This document shows, piece after piece, positions 57,297 to 64,000 of a DNA stretch of 64,000 nt. Numbering within the stretch: position 1 is the stretch's first letter; each line of letters begins with the position of its first letter. A model generated the notes under the pieces. That model did no database searches and was not told the origin of the DNA. It was given only the letters and a program-made list of their open reading frames with translations. Origin of the DNA: Microbacterium sp. TNHR37B (GTDB lineage: Bacteria; Actinomycetota; Actinomycetes; Actinomycetales; Microbacteriaceae); the NCBI RefSeq assembly GCF_001620065.1, contig NZ_LQGV01000003.1, positions 620,001 to 684,000 of the forward strand. Direction: 5' to 3'. The position numbers and the translations under genes are program-made.

Positions 57297-58535
57297 ATGC
57301 GCTGGTTCGAAGACGGACGCCTCCGATTCGCCGTCGGAGTCGAAGACACGTTCATCCCGCAGACGCGGCCGGGCGAGCGCGCCCTCGACGAGTACGAGCT
57401 CATGCAGCACTACCGCTTCTGGCGGGAGGACCTGGAGTACTGCGCCGAAGCCGGCAGCGAGATGGTCCGGTGGGGCATCCCGTGGTACCGGATCCAGCCC
57501 GAGCCGGGCACGTGGGACTGGGAGTGGCTCGACCGCGTCGTCGACGCCTTCGACGAGCTGGGCCTCGACCTCGTGACCGACCTCATGCACTACGGAACCC
57601 CGTTGTGGCTGGAGGACCAGTTCGTCCACCCCGACTATCCGAAGCGCGTGGCCGAGTACGCCGCCGCCGTGGCCGAGCGCTACCGCGGGCGGATCCGCCA
57701 CTACACGCCGCTGAACGAACCGCTCCTCAACGTCATGTACTGCGGAGAGTTCGGACAGTGGCCGCCGTATCGCACCGGCGATCGGGGCTTCGTCGACGTC
57801 CTCCGGGGCGTCACCCGCGGCATCGTCACCACCCAGAACGCGATCGAGGCGGTGGACGAGGCGGCCGACTTCGTCCACGTGGAGGCGTCGTTCCGCTTCA
57901 CCGGTGACCTCGACGCCCATCGCGAGACGCACGATCACCTCCGCCACCGCCGGTTCCTGATCCAGGACCTCGTGATGGGTCGCGTCGGCGACGACCACGC
58001 GCTCGTGCGGTATCTGCGCGCCCACGGCTTCGGCGACGACGACCTCGCGTGGGCCCGCGCCCACACCGCGCAGCCCGACGTCGTCGGCGTCAACTACTAC
58101 CCGCAGCACTCCACCGAGACCTTCGAGCGCGGCGTGACCCGCTCCGGCGGCCCGCGCGACCTACGGCCCCGGCACAACGCCGGGGTGGAGGGCATGAAGG
58201 ACGTGCTCACCTCGTTCGCCGAGCGCTACGGCAAGCCCGTGTTCCTGACCGAAACGAGCTACACCGGCACCGTCGACGAGCGGATCTCGTGGATGAGGGA
58301 GTCGGTGGCCGCCGTCGACGAACTCCGCGCCGACGGTGTGGACGTGGTCGGATACACCTGGTGGTGCATCACCGACATGATCGAGTGGTCGTACCGGACC
58401 GGCGACAAGTCGGCGATGAACTACCTCCTCACGATGGGCCTGTGGGCCCTGGAGGAGGAGTCAGACGGAACGCTCCGACGCGTGAAGACGCCGGTGGCGG
58501 ACGAGTTCCACCGACTCGCCACCCGCACCCGCTGA
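57297..58535 (+). CDS. GH1-like glycoside hydrolase
   Basis: 412 residues from ATG 57297 with AAGGA at 6 nt. A TIM-barrel enzyme of GH1/clan A type: WGIPWYRIQPEPGTWDWEWL near the N-terminus, acid/base Glu in YTPLNEPLLN and nucleophile Glu in VFLTETSY. No signal peptide, so cytoplasmic. It is shorter than classical beta-glucosidases (about 450 or more). Product specificity is unknown; by context it trims side chains of imported oligosaccharides. Confidence 0.82.
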   Translation: MRWFEDGRLRFAVGVEDTFIPQTRPGERALDEYELMQHYRFWREDLEYCAEAGSEMVRWGIPWYRIQPEPGTWDWEWLDRVVDAFDELGLDLVTDLMHYGTPLWLEDQFVHPDYPKRVAEYAAAVAERYRGRIRHYTPLNEPLLNVMYCGEFGQWPPYRTGDRGFVDVLRGVTRGIVTTQNAIEAVDEAADFVHVEASFRFTGDLDAHRETHDHLRHRRFLIQDLVMGRVGDDHALVRYLRAHGFGDDDLAWARAHTAQPDVVGVNYYPQHSTETFERGVTRSGGPRDLRPRHNAGVEGMKDVLTSFAERYGKPVFLTETSYTGTVDERISWMRESVAAVDELRADGVDVVGYTWWCITDMIEWSYRTGDKSAMNYLLTMGLWALEEESDGTLRRVKTPVADEFHRLATRTR

Positions 58536-58559
58536 CGCAGAAATTCGTGGTTGACGCGC

Positions 58560-58599
58560 TTTACATCGTTGTGAAATCCTCCTTTACAACGATGTAGAA
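58560..58599 (+). promoter_or_regulatory. Two LacI-type operators before the secreted glycosidase gene
   Basis: TTTACATCGTTGTGAA (58560-58575) and TTTACAACGATGTAGA (58583-58598), centres 23 bp apart, close to two helical turns. TTGACG at 58551-58556 is a possible -35. They match the motif at 55835 and 61984. Confidence 0.75.
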
Positions 58600-58635
58600 C
58601 GACCTGCATCGTCCCCCCAGATGAAGGACGCAAAG

Positions 58636-60837
58636 ATGCGACACACGAAATCTGCCCCCCGCAGACGTCGAGGACTCCTCGCCCTCGGCGCCGTGATCAC
58701 GCTCGCCGGGTCGGCCATCGTCGGCGTTCCCGCCTACGCGGTGACCACCGGCAACGGCTCCCTGGTGTACGCCCCGCCGGACGGCTCGTCGTTCAACGAC
58801 GAAGGGGGTGACGCCACCGGCACCGCCTACGCCAAGATCGTCGCCCTCAAGCACAGCGGGTCGGCCAACGGCACCCTGATCGTCACGTTCGACGACGGAC
58901 GACTGATCAAGGACGTGAGCCCCAGCACGAACCCCACCACCGACACCCAGGCGTGTCTGGCCAACCCCAGCCTCGCCTGCCACCAGGAGTGGCCCATCTT
59001 CCGCAGCACCGACAACGGCACGTCGTGGACCAAGATCTCCGCGGTCAACCCCGGACTGCAGTTCCCCGGTATCCCCGGCCAGGAAGACACCACCCAGCTC
59101 GATCGCCTCGCCCAGCCGTTCCTCTACGAACTGCCGCAGGCGACCGGCGGCCTCGCGGCCGGAACGCTCCTGCTGACCGGGCAGATCCGCCCCGCCGATC
59201 GCGACGACCCCGCCTCGATCACGAAGCTCGTCGTCTACAAGAGCACCAACCAGGGCGCGAGCTGGAGCTACCTCAGCACGATCGACACCGGTGGTCCCGC
59301 GGTCTACGACCCGTCCTCCACTTCGACGACCACGACGGTGTGGGAGCCCACGCTCATCGTCGACGGCAATGGCGGACTGACGGCCTACTTCTCCGACGAG
59401 CGGCAGAAGGCGAACAACGTGCTGCAGGCCGTGTCATACCGCCGCTCCACCGACGGCGGCCTCACGTGGGGCGCCCTGTCCAACGTGTCGGCACCGACCG
59501 ACAAGCTGCACCGGCCCGGAATGATCACGGTCACCAAACTGCCCGACAGCACCTACCTCGCGACCTACGAAGTGGTCAACGCCGCCGGCTACGCGTTCTC
59601 CAACGCCTCGCCGGTGTTCTTCAAGAAGTCGCCGGACGGACTGAACTGGGGAACGACGACGAGCCTCGGCACCCCCGTCGAGCTGGCGGACGGACGCGGA
59701 ATCGGCTCCTCGCCCACGGTCACCTGGGTGCCCACCGGCGGACCGAAGGGCATGGTCGTCGTCGCCTCCAAGTGGGGTCTCGACGCGGCGGGAAACCTCA
59801 ACAGCGGACAGAACTTCTTCGTCAACTACAACCTCGGCGTCGGCCCCTGGGAGCGTCTGCCGTTCGCGGTGACCTTCAACGGTCAGAGCTCGATCACCGG
59901 CTTCGCGCAGGGGATCGACTACAGCCCCGACGGGCGCACGCTGTATCAGGCGACCAACGTCGACAACTACCGCACCGGCTACCTCTACAACGACATCCGG
60001 GTTGGGACGGTTCCGCTCAACGCCACGGCCTACGAAGCCGAGAACGCGGCACGGGTCAACGCGAGCCTCGTCACGCACGGCGACGCCTCCAACGGCTCGA
60101 AGGTCGGGAACATCAACTTCTCCGACAGCACCGTGACCTTCTCGGTCAAGGTGCCGACGGCGGGGACGTACACGATGAACGTGCGCTACGCGAACGGGAC
60201 ATCGGGGACGAGCAGCCACTCGGTGTCGGTCAACGGCGGAACGGCCTCATCGATCAGCTACCCCAAGACCGCCGATTGGGGCCGCTACCTCTGGGCGCAG
60301 AAGAGCGTGTCTCTCAACGCGGGCACGAACACGATCCGGTTCGCCTACAGCGGCACGTTCGCGGAGCTGGACCAGATCCAGATCTTCCCGTCGTCCACGA
60401 CGCCGGCGCCGGAGTTCCGCATCGTCAACCGCAACAGCGGCAAACTGCTGGAGATCTTCTCGGCGGCCACGACCGACGGCGCCCCTGCCGGTCAGTGGGG
60501 GCCGACGGGCAACCCGACACAGGTGTGGCAGGTGACGCCGGCGACGAGCGGCACGTTCCAGCTCGTCAACAAGAACAGCGGCAAGCTGCTGGAGATCCCC
60601 AGCGCCTCGACCGCCGACGGCACCGACGCGGCCCAGTGGGGCCCGACCGGTCACGCGACGCAGCGCTGGAACCTCACTCCCAACAGCAGCGGCTACTGGG
60701 CGATCACCAACGCCAACAGCGGCAAGTACCTCGAGATCGACGGGTGCTCCACCGCTGACGGCGCGGTGGCGCAGCAGTGGGGGCCCACCAGCGGGCTCTG
60801 CCAGCAGTGGCGGCTCGTGAAGGAGGGCATCCAGTAG
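58636..60837 (+). CDS. Secreted sialidase-fold enzyme (probable GH93 exo-arabinanase) with CBM35-like and ricin-type modules
   Basis: 733 residues from ATG 58636, with AAGGA at 7 nt; ATG 58621 lies ahead of that site. A signal peptide ends near VPAYA. A six-bladed beta-propeller has sialidase-like blades (FRSTDNGTSWTKIS, YKSTNQGASWSYLS, RRSTDGGLTWGALS). A CBM35-like module (YEAENAARVNASLVTHGD to FAELDQIQIFP) comes next. The last 140 residues hold three ricin-type lectin repeats (NSGKLLEI, QWGPTG). The propeller and GH51 partner fit GH93 exo-arabinanase; a true sialidase is less likely because no clear FRIP motif is seen. Confidence 0.8.
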   Translation: MRHTKSAPRRRRGLLALGAVITLAGSAIVGVPAYAVTTGNGSLVYAPPDGSSFNDEGGDATGTAYAKIVALKHSGSANGTLIVTFDDGRLIKDVSPSTNPTTDTQACLANPSLACHQEWPIFRSTDNGTSWTKISAVNPGLQFPGIPGQEDTTQLDRLAQPFLYELPQATGGLAAGTLLLTGQIRPADRDDPASITKLVVYKSTNQGASWSYLSTIDTGGPAVYDPSSTSTTTTVWEPTLIVDGNGGLTAYFSDERQKANNVLQAVSYRRSTDGGLTWGALSNVSAPTDKLHRPGMITVTKLPDSTYLATYEVVNAAGYAFSNASPVFFKKSPDGLNWGTTTSLGTPVELADGRGIGSSPTVTWVPTGGPKGMVVVASKWGLDAAGNLNSGQNFFVNYNLGVGPWERLPFAVTFNGQSSITGFAQGIDYSPDGRTLYQATNVDNYRTGYLYNDIRVGTVPLNATAYEAENAARVNASLVTHGDASNGSKVGNINFSDSTVTFSVKVPTAGTYTMNVRYANGTSGTSSHSVSVNGGTASSISYPKTADWGRYLWAQKSVSLNAGTNTIRFAYSGTFAELDQIQIFPSSTTPAPEFRIVNRNSGKLLEIFSAATTDGAPAGQWGPTGNPTQVWQVTPATSGTFQLVNKNSGKLLEIPSASTADGTDAAQWGPTGHATQRWNLTPNSSGYWAITNANSGKYLEIDGCSTADGAVAQQWGPTSGLCQQWRLVKEGIQ

Positions 60838-60847
60838 CACCCTCCGC

Positions 60848-60886
60848 CGAGCGGGGTGGGGCGCACGACGCATCCCACCCCGCTCG
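60848..60886. terminator. Bidirectional terminator between the glycosidase and LacI genes
   Basis: Perfect 13-bp stem CGAGCGGGGTGGG (60848-60860) with CCCACCCCGCTCG (60874-60886). Confidence 0.8.
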
Positions 60887-60940
60887 TGCGTGCGGGCGGG
60901 TCTGCGGCGAGCGGGGCGCGGGTCGGGGCCCGGACCCGGG

Positions 60941-61954
60941 CTACGCCGGAGCGGACTCGCGGACGACGACCTCGAAGGCGACCGTCTCCTCGCTCGGGCT
61001 CTCGGGGCGGCTCGCCTCGGCCCCGATGCGCTGGACGAGCAGGTCCACGGCGCGTTGGGCGATCTGCTCGCGACCGGGATCGATCGTCGTCAGGCTCGGG
61101 ACGGCGTACTGTGCCTCTTCGATGTTGTCGAAGCCGATGACCGCGACGTCATCGGGGATCCGCCGTCCGCTCTCCTGGAGCGCGCGCATCGCGCCGAGGG
61201 TGAGGGCATCGTTGAGGCCGAAGACGGCGTCGAACTCCACGCCACTGTCGATCAGCTCGCGAGCGGCTTCAGCACCGTTGGCGCGGTGCCAGAGCGTCGT
61301 GGAGCGCACGAGCGCGGGGTCGTACGTCAGACCTGCAGCGGTGACGGCCTCTTCGTACCCCTTCAGCCGGAGCGCCGCGGAGCCGAGCTCCTCATCCGGA
61401 TGAGCGCCGATGAGAGCGATGCGCCGCCGCCCCGCCGCGAGGAGGAACTCGGTCGCCGCGCGTGCGGCTTCCACGTTGCGCATGGTCACGTGATCCACCG
61501 GGCCGCCGAAGATCCGCTCGCCGAGCAGCACGAGGGGGAAGTCGACGTTCAGCAGCGCGGCGTCTTCCTGCCCCATGCCGAGCGGGCTGAAGATCACGCC
61601 GTCGGTCATCCGCATGCGAGGGCTGGAGAGGACGGCCAGCTCGCGGTCCCGGTCGGCGCCGGTCCGCTCGATGATGACGACGAGTCCGTGGCTCTCGGCC
61701 TGCGTGATGACAGCGTCGGCGAGCTCGGCGAAGTAGCTGAGGCTCAGCTCGGGGAGCACGAGGCCGATCACGCCGCTCCGGCCGGAGCGGAGGCTCCGCG
61801 CCGAGAGGTTCGGCTGATAGCCGAGCTGATCGATCGCCGCCTGCACACGTTCGCGAGTCGACGGGCGCACGTGCGGGTAGTCGTTGACGACGTTCGAAAC
61901 GGTCTTGATCGACACTCCGGCCAGCTGGGCCACATCATGGAGAGTCGCCGCCAT
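60941..61954 (-). CDS. LacI-family transcriptional repressor of the carbohydrate locus
   Basis: 337 residues. LacI helix-turn-helix TLHDVAQLAGVSIKTVSNVV with hinge helix NLSARSLRSGRSGVIGLVLP, then a periplasmic-binding-protein-like sugar domain (GVIFSPLG, ALIGAHPDEELGSAA, DAVFGLNDALTLGAM, VIGFDNIEEAQ). A near-perfect 16-bp operator lies 30 bp upstream, and the same motif precedes three other genes of the locus, so it likely represses them and itself until an arabino-oligosaccharide binds. Confidence 0.93.
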   Translation of the reverse strand: MAATLHDVAQLAGVSIKTVSNVVNDYPHVRPSTRERVQAAIDQLGYQPNLSARSLRSGRSGVIGLVLPELSLSYFAELADAVITQAESHGLVVIIERTGADRDRELAVLSSPRMRMTDGVIFSPLGMGQEDAALLNVDFPLVLLGERIFGGPVDHVTMRNVEAARAATEFLLAAGRRRIALIGAHPDEELGSAALRLKGYEEAVTAAGLTYDPALVRSTTLWHRANGAEAARELIDSGVEFDAVFGLNDALTLGAMRALQESGRRIPDDVAVIGFDNIEEAQYAVPSLTTIDPGREQIAQRAVDLLVQRIGAEASRPESPSEETVAFEVVVRESAPA

Positions 61955-61983
61955 GGATCCTCCGTTCGGTGACGTGGCACCAC

Positions 61984-61999
61984 CTTACAACGTCGTAAG
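61984..61999 (-). promoter_or_regulatory. LacI autoregulatory operator
   Basis: CTTACAACGTCGTAAG is a near-perfect palindrome 30 bp upstream of the LacI start. It shares the TTACAACG core with the other operators of the locus. Confidence 0.75.
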
Positions 62000-62036
62000 G
62001 ATCCGGCCGTCGTTCTCGCGATTCCCTCCGCGGGCG

Positions 62037-62231
62037 TCACTCCTCGTCGGTGAAGAGCTGCTCGATCGGGCGATCGAACACGCGGGCGAGGCGGAAGGCG
62101 AGGGGGAGGGAGGGATCGAACCTCCCCCGCTCGATCGAGATGATGGTCTGCCGGGAGACGCCCAGTTCGTCGGCGAGCTGCTGCTGCGACCAGCCCCGCT
62201 CGCGCCGGAGGTCGGGAAGCGAGTTGCGCAC
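62037..62231 (-). CDS. Small XRE-family regulator
   Basis: 64 residues. The whole chain is a Cro/C1-type helix-turn-helix: RERGWSQQQLADELGVSRQT, then IISIERGRFDPSLPLAFRLA, ending IEQLFTDEE. It starts with GTG 62231, three bases after the stop of the membrane gene. Such short XRE proteins often repress their own operon; direct repeats in the promoter at 62742-62790 are the likely site. Confidence 0.88.
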   Translation of the reverse strand: MRNSLPDLRRERGWSQQQLADELGVSRQTIISIERGRFDPSLPLAFRLARVFDRPIEQLFTDEE

Positions 62232-62234
62232 CGG

Positions 62235-62726
62235 TCACCCCCGCCGCTGGAGCACGAGGTAGCGGATGCCGAAGGAGCCCATCGACACCAGCAACACGGC
62301 GATCAACGGGATGAGCACCGGCACGTCGAGTCCCGTCACGGCGAGAGCCGCCGTCCCGAGGCCCGTGATGAGGAGGGTGTCGGAGAACGCGCCGCTGGCG
62401 GCACGCTCGTACCAAGCCGACTCGACGGACTGCTCGGGGTTCGGCGTCGCGCCCCGCAGGGTCTGCCGATCCACGATCAGCGCCCACACGAGACCCAGGA
62501 ACGGCCACACGGTGACGGCCGCCATCGCGATCCCGCCGAGGAGAGGGCGCGGGCCGGCTGCTCCCGCGACCGCGGCGACCGCCCCCAGGCCGACCGCGAG
62601 GACGAGGCCGATCGGCGCGGCGACGGCGAGGGCGGACAGGCGGCCGGAGCCGAACTTCACGCGCCCCCACCGAGTGCGGTCCTCGACGGCGGGCGTGGCG
62701 GGCTCCGGGATGCGGGGATCGGTCAT
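62235..62726 (-). CDS. Small membrane protein partnered with the XRE regulator
   Basis: 163 residues with four membrane helices: ALAVAAPIGLVLAVGLGAVA, AMAAVTVWPFLGLVWALIVD, TLLITGLGTAALAVTGL and VLIPLIAVLLVSMGSFGIRY. A polar loop with a PNPEQSVESAWYERA segment separates helices 2 and 3. Two ATGs (62729 and 62726) follow GGAGG. The pair (membrane protein plus small XRE) resembles DUF2975/YozG in plan but is not similar in sequence. Confidence 0.7.
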   Translation of the reverse strand: MTDPRIPEPATPAVEDRTRWGRVKFGSGRLSALAVAAPIGLVLAVGLGAVAAVAGAAGPRPLLGGIAMAAVTVWPFLGLVWALIVDRQTLRGATPNPEQSVESAWYERAASGAFSDTLLITGLGTAALAVTGLDVPVLIPLIAVLLVSMGSFGIRYLVLQRRG

Positions 62727-62741
62727 CATGCCTCCAATGTG

Positions 62742-62790
62742 AAGTGTGCTTTACAACTGCCCCCACTGTGACATGTCAAGTGTGCTTTAC
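62742..62790 (-). promoter_or_regulatory. Promoter with 13-bp direct repeats before the XRE operon
   Basis: AAGTGTGCTTTAC occurs at 62742-62754 and again at 62778-62790, 36 bp apart. On the minus strand the upstream copy touches TTGACA and the downstream copy covers TGTAAA, an 18-nt spaced -35/-10 pair. The repeats are likely operator sites of the XRE protein. Confidence 0.65.
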
Positions 62791-62806
62791 GCAAGCGACG
62801 CCGCCA

Positions 62807-62893
62807 GAGCACAACGGCGGACCGGCGGGCCGACACGCCGCCCTCACCGCCCGACACGCCGGGACCGCCCGCCCACCATCCGCCGTTGTGCTC
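62807..62893. repeat. 87-bp palindromic element, copy 4
   Basis: Perfect 15-bp arms GAGCACAACGGCGGA (62807-62821) and TCCGCCGTTGTGCTC (62879-62893). The internal CGACACGCCG lies at offset 24 and is repeated once further on (CGACACGCCG near 62852). The copy lies between two genes on the minus strand. Confidence 0.92.
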
Positions 62894-62952
62894 ACGGCGG
62901 CCCAACCCGCGCCGCCGCGCCCACCGCGATCCGGCGCCGTGCGACCGGCGGG

Positions 62953-64000
62953 TCAGCCGGCGAAGGAGAGGTCGGGGTCCGTCGTGATGCCGAACTCGTC
63001 GCGCAAGGCCGTACGGGCGGCGTGCCATCCGGCGAGGCCGTGCACTCCGGGCCCGGGCGAGGTCGAGGACGAGCACAGGTAAAGGCCCGGAACGGGCGTT
63101 CGCCAGGGTGTGGCGCTGAGCACGGGCCGCGCCAGCAATTGGCGGACGTCTGCGGCACCGGCCGCGATGTCCCCGCCGGGATAGTTCGGATTGTGGTGTT
63201 CGAGGTCGACCGCGGTGCGGCTCGACACAGCGAGGATCGTGTCGCGGAACCCGGGGGCGAAGCGCTCGATCTGCCCGATCACGGCCTCTGCGCGGTCTTG
63301 CGTCGATCCGGCCGGCACGTGCGTGTAGGTCCACAGGGTGTGACCGCCCGACGGCGCGCGGGACGGGTCGACGATCGACGGCTGCGAGACCAGGACATAT
63401 GGGGAGTGCGGATGCCGCCCCCGGGCGACCTCTCGCTCTCCCGCCGCGATCTCGGCGCGGGTGCCGCCGAGGTGGAGCGTGGGCGCCTCGCGAAGCTCTG
63501 CCGAGCGCCAGGGCACGGGGGCCGACAGCGCGAAGTCGACCTTCGCGGCTCCCTGCCCATACCGGAAGCGCGCGAGGCGCCGTCGATACCCCTCGGGAAG
63601 CTCGTCTCCCGCCATCGCGAGCAGGGCACGTGGTGTGATGTCGAGCAACCGCACGCGGGCCGGAGGGAGGTCGGACAGCCGCGTCACGTCATGGCCGAGG
63701 ACGAGCCTCCCGCCGTGGGCCTCGAGGTCGCGCACGAGCGCATCGATGATCGCCTGGCTCCCCCCGAGCGGGATCGGCCAGCCGCGCGCGTGGGCGTACG
63801 CCGTGAGGGCGAGCCCGGCCCCGGCAGCGGCGAGGGTCGGGAGCGGGAGGATCGCGTGGGCGCTCACTCCCGACAGGAGCGCCGGCGCCGCGTCGCTCCG
63901 GAAGCGCAGGTTCCACGCCGGCGTCCCCTGCTCGGCGGTCGCGACACCCAGCAGCGCCGCGGTCCACGGATGGGAGGGGACGCGCAGGAGCGGGCCGCCC
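62953..64000 (-). CDS. FAD-dependent phytoene-desaturase-like oxidoreductase, N-terminus beyond window
   Basis: At least 349 residues, with no start in the window. The frame is open to the edge. An internal GTG (63867) lacks a Shine-Dalgarno and is not the real start. Family features: LGGSQAIIDALVRDLEAHGG (CrtI/COG1233-type loop), a beta-rich substrate domain and the C-terminal FAD motif GLYLCSSSTSPGPGVHGLAG. Members desaturate or isomerise carotenoids or act on related hydrophobic substrates. The N-terminal Rossmann motif lies outside. Confidence 0.85.
   Translation of the reverse strand, partial: GGPLLRVPSHPWTAALLGVATAEQGTPAWNLRFRSDAAPALLSGVSAHAILPLPTLAAAGAGLALTAYAHARGWPIPLGGSQAIIDALVRDLEAHGGRLVLGHDVTRLSDLPPARVRLLDITPRALLAMAGDELPEGYRRRLARFRYGQGAAKVDFALSAPVPWRSAELREAPTLHLGGTRAEIAAGEREVARGRHPHSPYVLVSQPSIVDPSRAPSGGHTLWTYTHVPAGSTQDRAEAVIGQIERFAPGFRDTILAVSSRTAVDLEHHNPNYPGGDIAAGAADVRQLLARPVLSATPWRTPVPGLYLCSSSTSPGPGVHGLAGWHAARTALRDEFGITTDPDLSFAG

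Noticed and set aside
58636..60837. Plain bacterial sialidase
   Set aside because: Asp-box-like blades are present, but no clear FRIP arginine motif was found and the neighbours handle arabinose polymers.

Overview
The window is GC-rich (roughly 70 %), densely coding DNA from an actinobacterium, most likely Microbacteriaceae and probably Microbacterium. Three things point there: the short DUF7882 protein often mislabelled as a DNA ligase, the order tilS - hpt - ftsH - folE/P/B/K - DUF3180 - two PH-domain proteins - DUF2520 - lysS, and many leaderless TAnnnT-N6-start promoters. No rRNA, CRISPR array, prophage or classical insertion sequence was seen.

Layout. (1) 1-10.8 kb, a surface-protein island: a secreted DUF11-repeat protein cut by the window edge, a small membrane protein, a MalT-like LuxR regulator, a sigma factor with a Cys-rich tail and a hairpin over its ribosome binding site, and a 1287-residue DUF11 protein with a LAxTG (class E sortase type) signal. 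(2) 10.9-13.5 kb: small unknown proteins, Hsp20, tRNA-Ser and three copies of a 75-bp palindromic element. (3) 13.5-28.4 kb: MFS exporter with L-lactate dehydrogenase, radA, a candidate small RNA, N-acetylglutamate synthase, a fused ATP-grasp/alpha-E gene with a transglutaminase, an amidase-domain protein, clpC, and a DUF2975-DUF2975-Xre operon with two tandem operator palindromes. (4) 28.4-48 kb, housekeeping: cardiolipin synthase, lysS, PH-domain and DUF3180 genes, folate synthesis, ftsH, hpt, tilS, ppa and an M23 endopeptidase. A LAxTG adhesin sits between tilS and hpt, which are normally neighbours. (5) 48.1-48.5 kb: tRNA-Glu, tRNA-Asp, tRNA-Phe. (6) 48.6-52.3 kb: VOC protein, IclR regulator, SDR and FAH-family hydrolase, which look like the end of a non-phosphorylating deoxy-sugar-acid pathway. 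(7) 52.3-62 kb, a carbohydrate locus probably for arabinan: GH51 arabinofuranosidase, two ABC permeases, substrate-binding lipoprotein, GH1-like enzyme, a large secreted sialidase-fold enzyme with CBM35-like and ricin-type modules, and a LacI regulator, joined by matching TTACAACGTTGTAA-like operators. (8) 62-64 kb: a membrane-protein/XRE pair and a partial phytoene-desaturase-like oxidoreductase.

Two families of short palindromic repeats stand out: 87 bp in four copies and 75 bp in three. Each keeps its exact length between copies. Twelve genes show a -10 hexamer about 6 nt before the start codon. These patterns, the structured 17.7-17.85 kb region and the sigma factor hairpin are the least explained signals. 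Domain and family names come from recognising sequence motifs, not from database searches.
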